Source: Streptomyces sp. LBL (GTDB lineage: Bacteria > Actinomycetota > Actinomycetes > Streptomycetales > Streptomycetaceae). Taken from it: a stretch of 64,000 nt of DNA. How positions within the stretch are numbered: the first letter of the stretch is position 1; every line of letters begins with the position of its first letter. Shown here piece by piece: positions 31,654 through 39,374 of the stretch. Location of the stretch: the NCBI RefSeq assembly GCF_029893585.1, contig NZ_JARXYX010000042.1, forward strand, positions 1 to 64,000, written 5' to 3'. A program made the position numbers and the translations under genes. Under the pieces are notes generated by a model. It had not been told where the DNA came from. It worked only from the letters and a program-made list of their open reading frames with translations, and did no database searches.

Positions 31654-31901
31654 AGGGCGCCGGCGGTTGTGACGGCCGTCGGCGGTTCGGCAAGGCTGCT
31701 CCTCGACGGCCCTCGGCAGCGCCCTCGCCGTCCTCACCGCGTTCGGTCTCGGCATGACGGGTCGTGCGGCCCCGGCCGTCGTGCCGTCGGTGTAGGTCGG
31801 GATGGTCGCGGGGCGGCCTGCTCGCCTTCGTCGTCACCGCCGGCCGGTCGCGTCCGCTCGCAGTCCGTCGCCGGAAGCCGCGTGGCTCTTGGGCGGTTGG
31901 C

Positions 31902-32327
31902 CTATGCCGTCACCGGAAGCCCCGCGGTATTCCACGCCTGGAACCCGCCGACCAGATCGGTGGCCCGGTGCAGCCCCAACTGGTGCAGGGACGCGGCGGC
32001 CAGGGTGGAGGCGTACCCCTCGTTGCAGATCACCACGACACGCAGGTCGTGGCTCGTGGCCTCGGGGGCGCGGTGGCTGCCGTGCGGGTCGAGGCGCCAC
32101 TCCAGTTCGTTGCGCTCGATGACGAGGGCGCCGGGGATCAACCCGTCCCGGTCACGCAGGGCCGCGTACCGGATGTCGACGAGCAGCGCGTCCCCGGCAC
32201 GGAAGGCGGCGTAAGCCTCTGCCGCCTCGATCCGCTCGTAGCCCTCGCGCACGCGCTCCAGCAGCGCGTCGATACCGACCGGCGGTCCGGCCGCGCGACC
32301 TGCCGCCGGTGTTTCCGCCGGGCTCAC
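31902..32327 (-). CDS. Rhodanese-like sulfurtransferase
   Basis: A 141-residue single-domain rhodanese. The active-site loop is in VVICNEGYAST, so the catalytic cysteine is present, and the flanking ALLVDIRY and GGFQAWNTAG motifs are typical. It can carry sulfane sulfur as a persulfide. The GTG start overlaps the cysteine dioxygenase stop by four bases (GTGA), so the two are translated together. That links it to cysteine breakdown, perhaps handling sulfide or sulfite-linked sulfur released alongside. The stop lies in a short GC-rich spacer before recX, which converges on it. Confidence 0.9.
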   Translation of the reverse strand: MSPAETPAAGRAAGPPVGIDALLERVREGYERIEAAEAYAAFRAGDALLVDIRYAALRDRDGLIPGALVIERNELEWRLDPHGSHRAPEATSHDLRVVVICNEGYASTLAAASLHQLGLHRATDLVGGFQAWNTAGLPVTA

Positions 32328-32866
32328 TGCCAGTCCTCCGGGCGCTCCACCTGCTCCAGGCGCAGGATCGGTCCGCTGCGGCTGTAGCGGCGGATCTGCG
32401 GGAGGGGCGGGTAGTAGACGTGGACGGAGATCGCGTGCTGTTCGGTGGACTCGTTCAGCACCTCGTGGACGTGATGGCGGCCGAAGGCGCGGCCCTTTCC
32501 GGCCGGCAGCCGGCGTTCCCGGTCCACGTCCTCGGTCAGTTCCAGGGTCTTCCAGCCATCGGTGGGCAGCCGGGCGGCGAGCGAGTGCTCCCTGAGCTCA
32601 CCGGCCGCGGTCACGAAGGCGCCGACCGAGTCGGCATGGTCGTGCCAGCCGGTGCCGCTGCCGGGCGGCCAGCCGATCAGCCAGGCCTCGCTGCCGCTTG
32701 GTCCCTCCAGCCGGACCCAGGTCCGGCCGTCGGGGTCGAGCGGCAACGAGTCGATCAGCTCGGCGTCGGCGGCAGCACGCCGTACGAAGTCGAGGAGCTC
32801 CGCCTGTGTGGGGGCGGAAACAGCGGCAACGGCCGAGGACGTGGACACGGCGGGGGATGCAGACAC
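32324..32866 (-). CDS. cdo: Cysteine dioxygenase (cupin, CDO type I)
   Basis: A 180-residue cupin that oxidises cysteine to cysteine sulfinate with iron and O2. The iron-binding histidines are in GWHDHADSVGAF and in RHHVHEVLN. The tail LPQIRRYSRS is typical of the bacterial family. The GTG start at 32866 has AGGACGG about 7 bases upstream; a longer open frame reads through the leader but lacks family sequence. It is translated together with the rhodanese. A clear promoter and a 15-codon leader peptide with Cys-Val-Cys lie upstream, suggesting that expression follows cysteine supply. No Cys-Tyr cofactor pair is evident, as in most bacterial members. Confidence 0.9.
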   Translation of the reverse strand: MSASPAVSTSSAVAAVSAPTQAELLDFVRRAAADAELIDSLPLDPDGRTWVRLEGPSGSEAWLIGWPPGSGTGWHDHADSVGAFVTAAGELREHSLAARLPTDGWKTLELTEDVDRERRLPAGKGRAFGRHHVHEVLNESTEQHAISVHVYYPPLPQIRRYSRSGPILRLEQVERPEDWQ

Positions 32867-32945
32867 GGGGCACCGTCCTGGTGAGCGTTCGCGTGGGGGC
32901 GCGCGGCAGCACGGAGGCGGCGCGCGCGGGAGGAGGAAGGCGAAG

Positions 32946-32993
32946 TCAGCTCGACGGACGACACACGCAGCCCGCATAGCGGATGAGGTCCAT
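32946..32993 (-). CDS. 15-residue Cys-Val-Cys leader peptide upstream of cdo
   Basis: ATG at 32993, 15 codons, stop TGA at 32946: MDLIRYAGCVCRPSS. GGAGGG lies 5 bases before the ATG, a stronger RBS than that of cdo itself. The peptide starts about 40 bases after a well-formed promoter and ends 79 bases before cdo. Two cysteine codons in three positions, in front of a cysteine-breakdown gene, is the layout of a cysteine-sensing attenuator, like the polycysteine short ORFs described in mycobacteria. The RNA between stop and cdo can fold GC-rich hairpins. Regulation by ribosome pausing is inferred. Confidence 0.7.
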   Translation of the reverse strand: MDLIRYAGCVCRPSS

Positions 32994-33039
32994 ATGGACC
33001 CTCCGCCACAGGCGTACACAGGTGTCGGTCATGCTCCGG

Positions 33040-33068
33040 AGTACACCACGCGGGTTCGGGCCGGTCAA
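33040..33068 (-). promoter_or_regulatory. Promoter of the leader peptide-cdo-rhodanese operon
   Basis: On the minus strand TTGACC (33068-33063), a 17-base spacer and TGTACT (33045-33040). Just upstream GTCACT (33075-33080) and AGTGAC (33093-33098) form an inverted repeat that could be an activator site. Confidence 0.7.
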
Positions 33069-33116
33069 CTCAGTGTCACTATGCGGACGCACAGTGACCA
33101 CGAGCATGCGCGCGGG

Positions 33117-34757
33117 TCAGCGCGAACCGGCCCGCGCCTCCCGCGCCTCCGCCTTGGCGGGGCCGCCGAGTGCCGCCTCCGTCGCCGCGTACAGGTCGGC
33201 CGGCCGGACCCCGGCCAGCGCCGTGACCAGGTGACCGTCCGGTCGTACGAGAAGGACCGTGTGGGGGGCGGCGCCCGGGTACTCCTCGGCGACCAGGAGT
33301 TCGGCGGGGTGCGGCAGCGCGGCCACCGCCGCCGCCAGCCGAGGCATGATCCCGGCGGTCACCCAGTGCCTGCGCTCCCACACACCGGTGCCCGGGGCGA
33401 TCAGCACGACGAGCAGAGCGCCGCGACCGAGGCGGTCGCGCAGTCGTACGAAGGAGCCGTCCTCCGCGGTCACCCGCGCATCGGTGACGGGCATGCCGGG
33501 CTCCGTGTCGATGACGGTCTCTCCTTCGAGGTGCCGGGGCGCGAGCGGTGAGTCGGCGTATGTCCCCGGCGCACCCAGAACTCCGCGCCCCAAGTGACCG
33601 TCCGTCAGCAGTGCGTCGTGGCCGCGGGCCGAGCCGGGAACGTACGCACGCAGGACTCCGCCGCCGCGCAGCAGCGGCAGCACCTGGTCGGCTGCGCGCA
33701 GCCGACCGGCGACGACCGCGCGCCGCTCCGCCTGGTAGCTGTCGAGCAGTGCCTCGTGCGGCCCGTGGTGCCAGGCCAGCGCCAGCTTCCAGGCGAGGTT
33801 GTCGGCGTCCCGGAGACCCTCGTCGAGCCCTTGTGTGCCGAGCGCGCCGAGCAGGTGCGCCGCGTCCCCGGCGAGGAAGACCCGACCTACGCGCCAGCGA
33901 CGGGCCAGCCGGTGGTGGACCGTGTGCACGCCGGTGTCGAGGAGTTCGTACGCCGGTGTCGACCCGCCTGCCCAGCCTGCCAGGGTCTCCCTGATGCGGG
34001 CCACCAGCAGCTCGGGCGTGACCAGGTCCTTGCCCGGCGGCAGCAGCCAGTCGAGGCGCCACACGCCGTCGGGGAGGGGGCGGGCGGTGATCTCGTCGGT
34101 GGAGGGGCCGGAGGTGCGCCACGGGGGCATCCGGTGGAGCAATGCCTCGTGGGGCAGGGGAAGTTCCGCACGCAGGGCCGCGACCGCGTGCCGTTCCACC
34201 GCCGTGCGGCCCGGAAAGCGGATGTCCTGGAGCTTGCGCACGGTCGAGCGGGTGCCGTCGCAGCCGACCAGGTAGCTGCCGCGCCACCAGGTGCCCTTGG
34301 GGCCGCGGGTGTGGCCGGTGACGCCCGAGGGCTCCTGTTCGATGCCGTCGAGGCGACTGTCCACAACGATCTTGACGAGCCGTTCACGGGCCAGCGCGGC
34401 GCGCAGCGCCCCGGTGAGTACATGCTGGGCGATGTGCAGCGGCGCGGGCCCGGCGTCGGTGGCGGGCTCCGTCTCGGGGCCGGTGTCGGTGGCGCCGAAC
34501 GTGACCTCGCGTGTCACCTGCTTGCGCCGCATCGACCGCCATCCGGCCCAATGGACACCGGCCTCGGCGAGTGACACGCCGGACAGCCGCTCCATGAGGG
34601 CGGCGGTGTCCTCACGCAGCACGACGGTGCGCGCGAGACGTGGTTCGTCCTTCCCGGGCCCTTCGTCGAGCACGACGGACGGCACGTCCTGCCGCGCCAG
34701 CGCAAGGGCGAGCGCAAGCCCGACAGGCCCGGCTCCCGCGATGATCACCGGGTCCAC
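33117..34757 (-). CDS. FAD-dependent aromatic-ring monooxygenase
   Basis: A 546-residue flavoprotein of the PheA/MhpA/PgaE hydroxylase group. The FAD-binding motif IIAGAGPVGLALALALAR is at the N-terminus, the DG motif is in LVGCDGTRSTVRK, and the GD motif is in GRVFLAGDAAHLLGALGTQGLDEGLRDADNL (split over two elements). The C-terminal thioredoxin-like domain (about 400-530) is present. Such enzymes hydroxylate phenols or polyketide rings with NAD(P)H and O2; the substrate is unknown and there are no pathway genes beside it. The GTG start at 34757 was chosen because the FAD motif begins five residues later. It stands alone between the cdo operon and a strong hairpin. Confidence 0.88.
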   Translation of the reverse strand: MDPVIIAGAGPVGLALALALARQDVPSVVLDEGPGKDEPRLARTVVLREDTAALMERLSGVSLAEAGVHWAGWRSMRRKQVTREVTFGATDTGPETEPATDAGPAPLHIAQHVLTGALRAALARERLVKIVVDSRLDGIEQEPSGVTGHTRGPKGTWWRGSYLVGCDGTRSTVRKLQDIRFPGRTAVERHAVAALRAELPLPHEALLHRMPPWRTSGPSTDEITARPLPDGVWRLDWLLPPGKDLVTPELLVARIRETLAGWAGGSTPAYELLDTGVHTVHHRLARRWRVGRVFLAGDAAHLLGALGTQGLDEGLRDADNLAWKLALAWHHGPHEALLDSYQAERRAVVAGRLRAADQVLPLLRGGGVLRAYVPGSARGHDALLTDGHLGRGVLGAPGTYADSPLAPRHLEGETVIDTEPGMPVTDARVTAEDGSFVRLRDRLGRGALLVVLIAPGTGVWERRHWVTAGIMPRLAAAVAALPHPAELLVAEEYPGAAPHTVLLVRPDGHLVTALAGVRPADLYAATEAALGGPAKAEAREARAGSR

Positions 34758-34875
34758 GGCGCGGCGCCCCCCGCTCGCGGTGACATCTTGGCGGACGGGG
34801 GCGAAAAGGCAGGTGGAGCAGGGTGCACGATCACAGAACGTATGCAACCCATTGCCGGTGCCTGCGTCAAGCGAC

Positions 34876-34907
34876 GGAGGGCAGTGGCGATCATGCCACT
34901 GCCCTCC
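34876..34907. terminator. Perfect 13-bp hairpin after gluD
   Basis: GGAGGGCAGTGGC (34876-34888) pairs fully with GCCACTGCCCTCC (34895-34907) around a 6-base loop. It lies about 100 bases beyond the gluD stop on the minus strand and probably ends the glu transcript; no T tract is present. Confidence 0.65.
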
Positions 34908-35003
34908 GGGTCGTTCACACCGCACTCCGAGTCGTTCACAGGAGCAGGTGATGGTGCATCAGGCGGAGCCGTAGCTGCCGCCGTCACCGATCCCGAAGCC
35001 GCG

Positions 35004-35873
35004 CTACACCGCCGCGGGGTTGACCTCCACCGTGTCCTCGCCGAGGACCGCGCCCGTGCTCTTCTTGCTGCGCCGCAGCCTGGCCTCCAGCCAGCTCGCG
35101 AAGCTGGTGAGGAGGAAGTTGAGCACGATGTAGATGACGGCCACCACGATGAAGCTGGGGATGACGTTGGCGTAGACGGCCGCCAGCGTCTGGCGGGCGT
35201 TGAGCAGCTCGGTGAATCCCAGCATCACGCCGCCGAGCGCGGTGTCCTTCACGATGACGACGAGCTGGCTGACGATGGCCGGGAGCATCGCGGTGACCGC
35301 CTGCGGCAGCAGGACGTTGGTCATCGTCTGGCCCTTGCGCAGACCGACCGCCATGGCGGCCTCCGTCTGTCCCTTGGGCAGGGAGAGGATGCCCGCCCGG
35401 ACGATCTCGGCGAGGACGGAGGCGTTGTAGAGCACGAGGCCGGTGACGACCGCGTAGAGGGGCCGTTCCTCGCTGCTGATGCCCGAGGAGCGGACGTAGA
35501 GCTCGTTGGCGAACAGCATCAGCAGCAGGACGGGGATCGACCGGAAGAACTCGACCACCGTGCCGGCCGTGGCCCGCACCCATCGGTGGTCCGAGAGGCG
35601 CGCTATGCCGAAGAACGCGCCCAGCGGGAGGGCGATCACCATGGCCAGGGCCGCGGCCTTCAACGTGTTGGCCAGGCCCGGCAGCAGATACGTCGTCCAG
35701 GCCTGGGACTGGGTGAACGGCTTCCACAGGGCCCAGGTGAGCTGGTTCTTGTCGTCCATCGTCTGCCAGACCCACCACAGCAGCAGGGCGAGCAGGACGA
35801 AGAAGACCACTGAGAAGATCACGTTGCGCTGTTTGGCGCGGGGGCCCGGAGTGTCGTAGAGAACGGAGGTCAT
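35004..35873 (-). CDS. gluD: Amino-acid ABC transporter permease GluD
   Basis: A 289-residue inner-membrane permease with about five membrane segments. The HisM/His-Glu-Gln permease signature is present: the cytosolic EAA loop reads EIVRAGILSLPKGQTEAAMAVG, which docks on the GluA ATPase. The C-terminal 30 residues are polar. The ATG overlaps the gluC stop by four bases, so the two permeases are made in equal amounts. With GluA, GluB and GluC it forms a polar amino-acid importer of the glutamate type known from Corynebacterium and Streptomyces. It is the last gene of the operon, followed by a hairpin. Confidence 0.92.
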   Translation of the reverse strand: MTSVLYDTPGPRAKQRNVIFSVVFFVLLALLLWWVWQTMDDKNQLTWALWKPFTQSQAWTTYLLPGLANTLKAAALAMVIALPLGAFFGIARLSDHRWVRATAGTVVEFFRSIPVLLLMLFANELYVRSSGISSEERPLYAVVTGLVLYNASVLAEIVRAGILSLPKGQTEAAMAVGLRKGQTMTNVLLPQAVTAMLPAIVSQLVVIVKDTALGGVMLGFTELLNARQTLAAVYANVIPSFIVVAVIYIVLNFLLTSFASWLEARLRRSKKSTGAVLGEDTVEVNPAAV

Positions 35874-36538
35874 CGCTTCACCGCCAGTCGCTTGCTCAGC
35901 CAGCCGAGGATGAGGCCGGTGGGAAGGGTCAGCACCACGAATCCGAGGGCGAACACCGCGCCGATGGCGAGTGTCTGTGCCTCGTTCTCGATCATCTCCT
36001 TCATCAGGAGGGCAGCCTCCGCGACACCGATCGCGGCCGCCACGGTGGTGTTCTTGGTCAGCGCGATCAGCACGTTGGCCAGCGGTCCGATGACCGCGCG
36101 GAAGGCCTGTGGCAGGACGATCAGGCGCAGGACCTGGCTGAAGCTCAGGCCGAGCGCGCGGGCCGCCTCGGCCTGTCCGACGGGCACGGTGTTGATACCG
36201 GAGCGGATCGCCTCGCAGACGAACACGGCGGTGTAGCCGACCAGACCGAGAACGGCCAGCCGGAAACCCTGGGCCGCGAAGTCGTCGGACGCGCCCATCG
36301 TCATGCCGAATACGTCGGCGAGACCGAGCGAGGTGAAGACGATGATGACCGTGAGAGGGATGTTCCGGACGATGTTCACGTAGGCGGTGCCGAACCCGCG
36401 CATGAGCGGGACCGGGCTGACCCGCATCGCGGCGAGCAGAGTGCCCCAGACCAGGGAGCCGAGGGCGGAGAGGGCGGTGAGTTTCACCGTCATCCAGAAC
36501 GCCCCGAGGACGTCGTAACCTTCAAGAAAGTCGAACAC
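35870..36538 (-). CDS. gluC: Amino-acid ABC transporter permease GluC
   Basis: A 222-residue permease of the same family as GluD. The EAA loop reads EAIRSGINTVPVGQAEAARALG, and about five membrane segments are visible. It pairs with GluD in the membrane to form the channel. The GTG start at 36538 gives the protein the usual N-terminus FDFLEGYDVLGAF. The ribosome site GGGAG is only three bases from the GTG, closer than normal, so translation may be weak. It is separated from gluB by a 139-base stretch with a strong stem-loop, which is expected to make gluC-gluD less abundant than gluB. Confidence 0.92.
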   Translation of the reverse strand: MFDFLEGYDVLGAFWMTVKLTALSALGSLVWGTLLAAMRVSPVPLMRGFGTAYVNIVRNIPLTVIIVFTSLGLADVFGMTMGASDDFAAQGFRLAVLGLVGYTAVFVCEAIRSGINTVPVGQAEAARALGLSFSQVLRLIVLPQAFRAVIGPLANVLIALTKNTTVAAAIGVAEAALLMKEMIENEAQTLAIGAVFALGFVVLTLPTGLILGWLSKRLAVKR

Positions 36539-36580
36539 GATCTCCCGCGCTTCCGGGTGTGTGGCGAACGTGGAGGGCGC

Positions 36581-36681
36581 GGCGTGCCGCCGTGATCGCG
36601 GTGGACGGCGGCACGCCGGGGGACCCCTGCGCTACGCCGTGATCGCAGTGGACGGCGGCGCGCCGGGAATCCCTGCGCTAC
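36581..36681 (-). repeat. Duplicated unit with stem-loop between gluB and gluC
   Basis: Two tandem copies of a 46-47 bp unit (36589-36635 and 36636-36681) each hold the gluB stop-codon context GTAGCGCAGGG on the minus strand. In addition GGCGTGCCGCCGT (36581-36593) pairs perfectly with ACGGCGGCACGCC (36605-36617), a 13-bp stem. The hairpin after the binding-protein gene could protect its mRNA or cut read-through into gluCD. Confidence 0.8.
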
Positions 36682-37520
36682 TTGACGATGGTGCCGATCT
36701 TCGGCGCGGGCTCGTTCTTGTACTCGGCCGGACCGAAGTTGTCCTGGACCGCCTTCTCCCAGGACTTGTCGCTGACCATCTTCTCCAGCGCGGCGTTGAT
36801 CTTGCCCACCGTCGCGGAGTCGCCCTTCTTGACGCCGATGCCGTAGTTCTCGTTGCTCAGCTTGAGGCCGGCGAGCTTGAACTTGCCCTTGTACTGGTCC
36901 TGCGCGGCGAAGCCCGCGAGGATCGAGTCGTCGGTGGTCACCGCGTCCACGGCGCCGCTCTGCAGGGCCCCGATGCACTCGGAGTAGCCGCCGTACTGCT
37001 TCAGCTGGGCGTTCGGGGCGATGGTGTCGTGGACGTTCTGCGCCGAGGTGGAGCCGGCCACGGAGCAGAGCCTCTTGCCGTTGATGTCCGTGGCCTTGGT
37101 GATGCCGGCGTCCGACTTGACCAGCAGGTCCTGGTGGGCCAGCAGGTAGGGGCCGGCGAAGTCGACCTTCTTCTTGCGCTCGTCGTTGATCGAGTAGGTG
37201 GCCGCGATGAACTTCACGTCACCACGGGCGAGGGCGTTCTCGCGGTCGGCGCTCTTGGTCTCGACCCACTCGATCTTGTCGGGACCGTAGCCGAGCTGCT
37301 TGGCCACGTACGTCGCGACGTCCACGTCGAAGCCGGCGAAGGAACCGTCGGGCTGCTTCAGGCCGAGACCGGGCTGGTCGTACTTGATGCCGATCTTGAT
37401 CTTGCCGCCGCCGCCGGAGCCCGAGCCGGAGTCCTTGCTGTCGTCGCCGCCACACGCCGTGGCGGTCAGGGCGAGCGCCAGGACGGCGGCCGAGGCGGCG
37501 GTGACCTTGCGGAGATTCAT
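36678..37520 (-). CDS. gluB: Glutamate-type ABC transporter substrate-binding lipoprotein GluB
   Basis: A 280-residue lipoprotein. The signal peptide runs to the lipobox LTATACGG, whose cysteine is anchored to the membrane outer face. A Gly/Ser/Asp spacer and the SBP_bac_3 fold follow (FAGFDVDVATYVAKQLGYG, KKKVDFAGPYLLAHQDLL). It captures polar amino acids, probably glutamate, for GluCD. The ATG at 37520 has AAAGGA 8 bases upstream; the ATG three codons earlier is too close to it. It ends with TAG inside a duplicated unit. It is the second gene of the operon after gluA, from which it is separated by 97 bases. Confidence 0.93.
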   Translation of the reverse strand: MNLRKVTAASAAVLALALTATACGGDDSKDSGSGSGGGGKIKIGIKYDQPGLGLKQPDGSFAGFDVDVATYVAKQLGYGPDKIEWVETKSADRENALARGDVKFIAATYSINDERKKKVDFAGPYLLAHQDLLVKSDAGITKATDINGKRLCSVAGSTSAQNVHDTIAPNAQLKQYGGYSECIGALQSGAVDAVTTDDSILAGFAAQDQYKGKFKLAGLKLSNENYGIGVKKGDSATVGKINAALEKMVSDKSWEKAVQDNFGPAEYKNEPAPKIGTIVK

Positions 37521-37617
37521 GCGGAACATCCTTTGCGTGGGGAAGAGAAGCGAGCCGTCGAGGCAGTCGAGCGGGTGGCGCCGGTGACGCAGGTCGTCGA
37601 TCGCGCGACGCGAGCTG

Positions 37618-38394
37618 TCAGTGGTGCAGGATCTTGGACAGGAAGTCCTTGGCCCGGTCGCTGCGCGGGTTGCTGAAGAACTGGTCCGGCACAGCCTCTT
37701 CGACGATGCGGCCGTCGGCCATGAACACGACCCGGTTGGCAGCAGAGCGGGCGAAGCCCATCTCGTGCGTGACGACGATCATGGTCATGCCGTCACGGGC
37801 GAGCTGCTGCATGACTTCCAGGACCTCGTTGATCATCTCCGGGTCGAGCGCCGACGTGGGCTCGTCGAAGAGCATGACCTTGGGGTCCATGGCCAGGGCC
37901 CGCGCGATGGCCACGCGCTGCTGCTGGCCGCCGGAGAGCTGTGCGGGGTACTTGTCGGCCTGCGTGGCCACGCCGACACGGTCGAGCAGGGCGCGCGCCT
38001 TCTCCTCGGCCTGCTTCTTGTCCGTCTTGCGGACCTTGATCTGGCCCAGCATGACGTTCTCGAGCACGGTCTTGTGCGCGAACAGGTTGAAGGACTGGAA
38101 CACCATTCCGACGTCGGCGCGCAACCGGGCCAGCTCCTTGCCCTCGTGGGGCAGCGGCTTGCCGTCGATGGTGATCGTGCCGGAGTCCGTCGACTCCAGG
38201 CGGTTGATGGTGCGGCACAGGGTGGACTTCCCGGACCCGGAGGGCCCGATGACCACGACGACCTCACCGCGGGCGATCGTCAGATCGATGTCCTGGAGTA
38301 CGTGCAACGCGCCGAAGTGCTTGTTGACGCTCTTCAGGACGACCAGTTCTCCGGTCGCGGCCAACTCGTCCTTGGCCACCGATACTTCGGTCAT
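37618..38394 (-). CDS. gluA: Amino-acid ABC transporter ATPase GluA
   Basis: A 258-residue ABC ATPase that powers the Glu importer. Walker A is GPSGSGKST, the Q loop is in VFQSFNLFAH, the signature is LSGGQQQRVAIARAL, Walker B is VMLFDEPTSALDPE and the switch histidine is in VVTHEMGFA. All catalytic motifs are intact. The GGAG is about 10 bases before the ATG. It is first in gluA-gluB-gluC-gluD, and a promoter is visible upstream. It is divergent from a two-component regulator pair. Confidence 0.95.
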   Translation of the reverse strand: MTEVSVAKDELAATGELVVLKSVNKHFGALHVLQDIDLTIARGEVVVVIGPSGSGKSTLCRTINRLESTDSGTITIDGKPLPHEGKELARLRADVGMVFQSFNLFAHKTVLENVMLGQIKVRKTDKKQAEEKARALLDRVGVATQADKYPAQLSGGQQQRVAIARALAMDPKVMLFDEPTSALDPEMINEVLEVMQQLARDGMTMIVVTHEMGFARSAANRVVFMADGRIVEEAVPDQFFSNPRSDRAKDFLSKILHH

Positions 38395-38427
38395 CGCTTT
38401 GGGGCTCCGTCCTCCTCGGTTGCGAGG

Positions 38428-38457
38428 ACCTTAGTGACCCCGTGCGACCAGCGTCAG
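38428..38457 (-). promoter_or_regulatory. Candidate promoter of the glu operon
   Basis: On the minus strand CTGACG (38457-38452), an 18-base spacer and TAAGGT (38433-38428), about 34 bases before the gluA ATG. The direct repeat GATCGGA (about 38484-38503) lies upstream and may bind a regulator. Confidence 0.45.
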
Positions 38458-38678
38458 TACATCTGAGGGAGATCTGAGCATCACGATCGGATAGCGATCG
38501 GACACATGTCGTAGCACTTGGGCCCGGCGTCCGTATCGGCCGGGTAACGGAAGGCGCGCGCAACCGGAACCCTCTTGACGCCGTCCTCATCCATCAGCGT
38601 GACTGCTGAGGGCGCACGCGCGCGTGCAGGCTTTTTACATATGCAGATGGGACGTCCGATGAACCGAAGGGGGCCCGG

Positions 38679-39365
38679 ATGAGACTTCTCCTCGTCGAGG
38701 ACGACAACCATGTGGCCGCGGCCCTGTCCGCGGTCCTCGCGCGCCACGGTTTCGACGTCACGCACGCCCGCAGCGGTGAGGAGGCCCTCCAGGCGCTCGT
38801 CCCCGAGGGCGCGGGCTTCGGAGTCGTCCTGCTCGACCTGGGCCTGCCCGACCAGGACGGTTACGAGGTGTGCGGCAAGATCCGCAAGCGCACCAGCATC
38901 CCGGTGATCATGGTCACCGCCCGCGCCGACGTCCGCTCCCGCATCCACGGCCTCAACCTCGGCGCCGACGACTACGTGGTCAAGCCGTACGACACCGGGG
39001 AACTGCTCGCCCGTATCCACGCCGTCAGCCGGCGCACCGTCCCGGAGGACGCCCCGGTCGGCGGCGAGGGCGGGCTGCGTCTCGGTCCGGTGCACATCGA
39101 ACTGCCCACCCGCCAGGTCAGCGTGGACGGTTCGGTCATCCAGCTGACCCGCAAGGAGTTCGACCTGCTCGCCCTGCTCGCCCAGCGCCCGGGTGTGGTC
39201 TTCCGTCGGGAGCAGATCATCAGCGAGGTCTGGCGCACCAGTTGGGAGGGGACCGGGCGCACCCTGGAGGTGCACGTCGCGTCCCTGCGCGCCAAGCTGC
39301 GCATGCCGAGCCTGATCGAGACGGTACGAGGCGTGGGCTACCGGCTCGTCGCCCCGGGCGCGTAG
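38679..39365 (+). CDS. OmpR-family response regulator
   Basis: A 228-residue DNA-binding response regulator. The receiver (about 1-115) has LLLVEDD, phospho-Asp in VLLDLGLPDQDG, and the Thr and Lys in VTARAD and KPYDTGELLAR. A winged helix (about 130-225) carries QLTRKEFDLLALLA and TLEVHVASLRAKL. The start has AAGGGGG about 8 bases upstream. The partner kinase begins 9 bases after its stop. It is divergent from the glu operon; whether it controls glu or the neighbouring TAXI protein is not shown by sequence. Confidence 0.93.
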   Translation: MRLLLVEDDNHVAAALSAVLARHGFDVTHARSGEEALQALVPEGAGFGVVLLDLGLPDQDGYEVCGKIRKRTSIPVIMVTARADVRSRIHGLNLGADDYVVKPYDTGELLARIHAVSRRTVPEDAPVGGEGGLRLGPVHIELPTRQVSVDGSVIQLTRKEFDLLALLAQRPGVVFRREQIISEVWRTSWEGTGRTLEVHVASLRAKLRMPSLIETVRGVGYRLVAPGA

Positions 39366-39374
39366 CGGGGCCGG

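Noticed and set aside
31654..31901. Short hydrophobic reading frame after recX
   Set aside because: Only about 30 codons between stops, no start codon with RBS; too little to call.
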